Shown in pieces: positions 59,900-64,000 of a stretch of DNA of 64,000 nt. The translations under genes were made by a program, and so were the position numbers. The DNA is from Chrysopilus asiliformis. Lineage: Eukaryota > Arthropoda > Insecta > Diptera > Rhagionidae. The stretch is taken from positions 112,248,324 to 112,312,323 of the forward strand of contig OZ035960.1 of the NCBI GenBank assembly GCA_964034945.1, given 5' to 3'. The notes under the pieces were generated by a model. It worked only from the letters and a program-made list of their open reading frames with translations. It ran no database searches and was not told where the DNA came from. Positions within the stretch are counted from its first letter, which is position 1. Each line of letters starts with the position of its first letter.

Positions 59900-59979
59900 C
59901 TCCACCCCGTACGCAAATCTACCACCTTTAGTGCATTTTAATTGTTTTTTAAATACTCGGATGTTTTTTTATATCTTTT

Positions 59980-60280
59980 ACTAGCTTGCATACCCGTCGT
60001 TGCCGGGTTTTAGAATACGAAGAGAACCGGAAAGAACTTAAAAATGCCAAATTTCAGGCCAATCGGTTCAGTAGTTTCCCCGCAGTAGTTTCGAAATCAC
60101 TTTACCCCCTCCCCTTACTCCCCCCACCCCTCGCGCTACTTTTTCGTATGCCTATGTTGGAACCAGAACTACCACAGACACTCATGCCAAATTTCAAGTC
60201 AATCGGTTCAGCCGTTTTTGCGTGAAAGTGGAACAAACAGACAGACAGACAGACACCAACTCATTTTTATATATTAGTAT
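59980..60280 (+). repeat. CTTGCATACCCGTC-family repeat, short copy
   Basis: Head CTAGCTTGCATACCCGTCGT, one GGCCAATCGG unit only, then CAGACAGACAGACACCAACT and ATATATTAGTATG. Confidence 0.7.
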
Positions 60281-62148
60281 GATTAGTACCTATGATTATT
60301 TTTGTTTTGACAAAAAAAGTATTCGGGATAACCAATAAGCCCTCAAATTTTATAGTAATAATATTTGTTCTATTTTTTTAAAGATGTTCTCATATTGAGC
60401 GATTTTCTGAAATAGTTGAAGACCGAAAGTTTGAAGATTCTAAGTTTGAAGACAGTAAATTTGAAAACCGAAAGTTTAAATATCGCAAATTTCCCAAAAC
60501 TCGTAGCCCTGCCTATTTTGCTGGAACAAGAGGGGGTTTTTGACCCAAAGTTACGACCCCAAGTCGTTTTATTTAATGTCGCTCCAAAAAATGGTTAAAT
60601 GTTGAAAATATTTTTGTTTGCTCACAAAATTTCGGATTTGTTTTACTTTGAGGAGAACTGGGTCACCTGTTAACGATGATTAATTTTTCGTAAGTGGCAA
60701 AGCTTCCTTTATGACTTTGTTACAAGCTTTTGATTTTTCTCCCCCACACGATTATCATCAGAATAGATTTTCACGGAAAACGAAAATAAATTTTGGTATT
60801 GCTAGCCGGAGTACTTTTCTTTTATGCCGCGTTATATGCTCTCAGTATTCCTCCTTTGTTCAAAGAAAAAGAGTATTTTTCCTGGTTTAGCCAGTTATTA
60901 ATGTTTTGGGACTTTGAGCTTCTTTTGTTCGCTGCCTTCAATACTTCAAGATGACGATGGCTGCGCCTCACCAAACCAACCCTCGAAATCCAATATAATC
61001 CACCCCGATTACCACCTTTTCCTGCTAAAACACAACGATAGCCCTGGTCGATTGTGTTGTTATGTGTATGAAAGGTCGTGCCATAAATGAGATCTTTTTC
61101 GCATTATAGTTTATCGAGTAAAGGGTAAAAAAAAGGGATATAAGCTCGGTTGGCCCCGCATCTTGAGACGAGGAGGGGGAGCTGCGAAAATAAAAGTGTA
61201 AGAAATGAGATCCAGTTACTATTTGCGATATACTTGAACATTATCGTGCCAATGACGAGGAGAATGTGAATGGCGATGGTTCGTTGGGTTTATGGCATTA
61301 GCAATGATGCAAGAATTTCCCAACGTCGTATGTATATCCGTTCATATTTCTCCCGGAGGCGTCAGTTAGGGTGGGCTCCAGCTAACAGAAAAATGGGAAA
61401 AAAAACAGATTTTCCTTCTTCTTGCCCTCAAATCGGTGATCATCGCAATTTTCTGTTTATTGGTATATATTCAGAGTGGTTATAAAGTGAGTATATGATT
61501 TCTTCACAATTTTCTTTATCCTCAATATCATCTACTTCCCCCTTTCCCGGAATTTCCGATTGTCAAAATTCCTTTACATGTGTTTCTCATGTTCGGACTA
61601 TTGTACAAAAGTGTAGTAACATTTTCTGTTATTGCTGTTGATGCGTGTTTGCTGCCATTCTTGCTCTATACCGGCCAGGATAAGAAAAAATTGCGATAGA
61701 ATGAGAGATGATGTAAAAGGAACCCTGTAAACTTTATTCTAACAATGGATGAATATTTGTAAGGTCAAGGACTAGAAAATTTATTGTGTCATTTTATCAC
61801 CCAGCTGAGTCCTCGACACTAACAAAAGGCAATTTCTTGGCTAAGAAATACATACATAAAAAAAATACATAATAAAATAAATAAAAAAAATCGACGAAAG
61901 TAAAAAATTTTGTAAGACCTTTTGTTATTTTAATCTTATTTTCTTATCTTACACTTAAATTGATATTATTCACCTAAAAGAAACTTATTAGGTTTTTTTT
62001 CTACGCCAGTCAACATTATGTCAAAAAAATTGTTCAAGTTTAGTTTACTAAATTGCTTAAAAGAGAAAAAAAAATGTGAAAGAAGCTTTTAGTTTTAAAA
62101 AAATGCACTAGCAAGGAAAAAAATAATTTTTTGGGCACTGTAAATCAT
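60281..62148. other. AT-rich DNA without recognised gene
   Basis: AAGTTTGAAGA phrases at 60425-60480 form a small degenerate repeat. No motif in the short frames. Confidence 0.3.
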
Positions 62149-62446
62149 ACTAATATATAAAAATGAGTTGGTGTCTGTCTGTTCCTCTTTCACGCAAAAA
62201 CGGCTGAACCGATTGACTTGAAATTCGGCATGAGTGTCTGTGGTAGTTCTGGTTCCAACATAGGCATACGGAAAAGTAGCGCGAGGGGTGGGGGGAGTAA
62301 GGGAAGGGGGTAAAGTGATCACGAAACTTAGCTCTTCCTCTATGTTACCCTTTGGCGGAGAAACTACCGAGCCGATTGGCCTGAAATTTAGCTCCAACAT
62401 AGACCATAAAAAAACTTAACCCGGCAATGACGGGTATGCAAGCTAG
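62149..62446 (-). repeat. CTTGCATACCCGTC-family repeat, minus strand
   Basis: TACTAATATATAAAAATGAG, AACGGCTGAACCGATTGACT, GAAACTACCGAGCCGATTGG, ending CGGGTATGCAAGCTAG. Confidence 0.7.
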
Positions 62447-62629
62447 TCAGAAATAAAACCGAGATAAATATTTATTTTGTTTTTTATGCTCTTACCTCGC
62501 TTTTATTTCTGATTCACAGTGCCCAAAAAACTATTTTTTTTCCTTTTTAATGCATTTTTATACCCGTATGGTGATTTTAAAATAAAAGCTTTTTTTCAAA
62601 TTTTTTTTTATTATTTTTATTTTATCCTT

Positions 62630-63262
62630 TTTATAATTTCGTATTTGATTAGTGTAGCTAGAAATCCAAAATGGCGTCTGTCTTTCGCCACGCTTGTTTA
62701 TATTTTTCAGCCTTCGACTATACATCCTTACTTTTGAGTTATTCTTGGACCCCTTGACCCCAGAATCGAATTCGGCGACCCCAGAAACCTCCAGAATAGA
62801 TTTTTCCCGGAAAATTTGAGCAAAATGATAAAAACGTTATCCTTTTAAGACCTTCAGTTATCCTTACATACTTCTTAATGCCAGAATCTGATTCAGAGGC
62901 CACATAAACCCCCAGAAGAAATTTTTTCCGGAAAATTTGATGAAAAGGATAATCACGTTATCCTTACAGGACGTTCCGTTATCCTTACAGATTTCTTAAT
63001 GCCAGAATCTGATTCAGCGACCCCAAAAACTCTTAGAATAGATTTTTCCCGGAAAATTCGAGAAAAAGGATAATCACGTTATCTTACAAGGCCATCGCTT
63101 GTCCTTGCAAGGACGAAATAATGAAAATATCGTATTGTGATCCGACTTACGTATGTGTCCAAAATTTCAAGCCAACCGGTCAAAATTGGATACAAGATTT
63201 GACCCTGATAGACAGACAAACAGATTCGAAGGCAAAGTAAATAAAAGCTTTTAAAAAATTGG
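62630..63262 (-). repeat. AGCTTTTATTTAGCTTGC-family repeat, longest copy
   Basis: Three units of about 115-130 bp, each with CCAGAATC(T)GATTC, GACCCCA and TTCCGGAAAATTTGA, followed by GTCCTTGCAAGGACGAAATA, the CAGACAAACAGA tail and AAATAAAAGCTTTTA. Confidence 0.65.
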
Positions 63263-64000
63263 AAAAAATTGTGGAAAACTGAATTTTAGTGTCCTTTTTT
63301 TATATTTTGAGATCAAATAATCAAATAGGTGGAGAACACGACCACAATGCGGGGGGTCTCGATATTTGTATCTTCAAGGTCGTTTCATTAAAAAAGCGGT
63401 TTTGTAATTTTCGGTTTTCTAAAAACTGTTTTTAAAATGTTCCGTCACCGAAAGAAATTTTAAGAATCACTTTAATTTATAGCAAGCGGTCAAAATATAA
63501 TATTCTGAAGTTAAAGTCACGGAGCAAAAAAGGCGCCACGTTTTTAACAGGAACTTTCAACTTTCGGCTAGAAAATCGCACTAAAATAGTGAGGGAAATC
63601 ACAAAAAAAGCCCGTCAAGTTTATAACGAAAGAATCTTAAAGGGTTACAAATCTTAATATTCGCAAAAAATATAAATTTAGACTTTTCTAAAAGTGAATT
63701 TGAAATGAGGAACCATTTCGAAACCAGCAAAGGATGAATTTTCAGAATGAATTTTTACTTCCTTTCAAAGGATGAATTTTCTGACCTATTCTGTGATAGT
63801 TTCCAGACTTTTCAATGTTTGCTTTTGTCATTTTTATTGTTACTTCTTTTAGCGTCCACAAATTTATATAATAATTCTTACTAACACCCTATAGTCCTTT
63901 CTAGGGACCTCATGTCTGTTTATAGTTTATACAGTACTTCAAATATTTTGTATTTGGAAGAAATCCCCCACATGATAAACAAAAGTCACCCTTATCCAAG
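63263..64000. other. AT-rich DNA to window end
   Basis: Nothing recognised except AAAGGATGAATTTTC, duplicated near 63729 and 63768. Confidence 0.3.

Overview
This looks like an AT-rich, repeat-laden stretch of a eukaryotic nuclear genome, most probably a dipteran insect. The evidence is short introns with GTAAG and TTTNAG borders, a tandem family resembling the insect DUF1091 (DM8) secreted proteins, a mariner relic with DD41D (rosa-type) spacing, a THAP/P-element-like relic, and many short TIR elements. The species assignment is inference. I see no rRNA, tRNA gene, CRISPR array, operon or bacterial feature. Most long open frames in the window are by-products of simple repeats.

The only convincing host genes lie at 40.1-46.9 kb: four head-to-tail copies of one four-exon gene, all on the + strand. 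Each encodes about 176 residues: a short signal peptide, a Cys-rich domain and a conserved PPT-x-PKG-x-FR C-terminal motif. Copy 1 carries two in-frame stops and is a pseudogene; copies 2-4 are intact. A rosa-type mariner relic sits between copies 1 and 2. Intron 2 grew in copies 2 and 3 through nested inverted-repeat insertions, which lets the duplication order be read.

The rest is a mosaic of transposon debris, much of it nested. 0-7 kb: a piggyBac-like element with a matching empty site elsewhere in the window, a 272-bp CACTCAG MITE and a solo-LTR candidate. 7-20 kb: diffuse repeats, a Jockey-like reverse-transcriptase scrap, 21- and 22-bp tandem arrays, CTGT arrays and a second CACTCAG MITE. 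20-31 kb: hAT-like MITEs and a TTA-flanked element that has swallowed a palindrome with 172-bp arms. 31-39 kb: a third CACTCAG MITE, a 1.26-kb TA-flanked element and a TAATCG hexamer array fused to a hairpin. 49.2-51.6 kb: a TIR element containing a TA-flanked MITE, a tRNA-like A/B-box segment and a P-element-like relic with a degraded THAP gene. 52-64 kb: further CTTGCATACCCGTC-family repeats, a roughly 0.7-kb polypyrimidine octamer array and a nested 453-bp TIR element.

TE insertion boundaries are read from terminal inverted repeats, target-site duplications and, in some cases, paralogous empty sites within the window. No database search was possible, so family names for single-copy relics remain inference.
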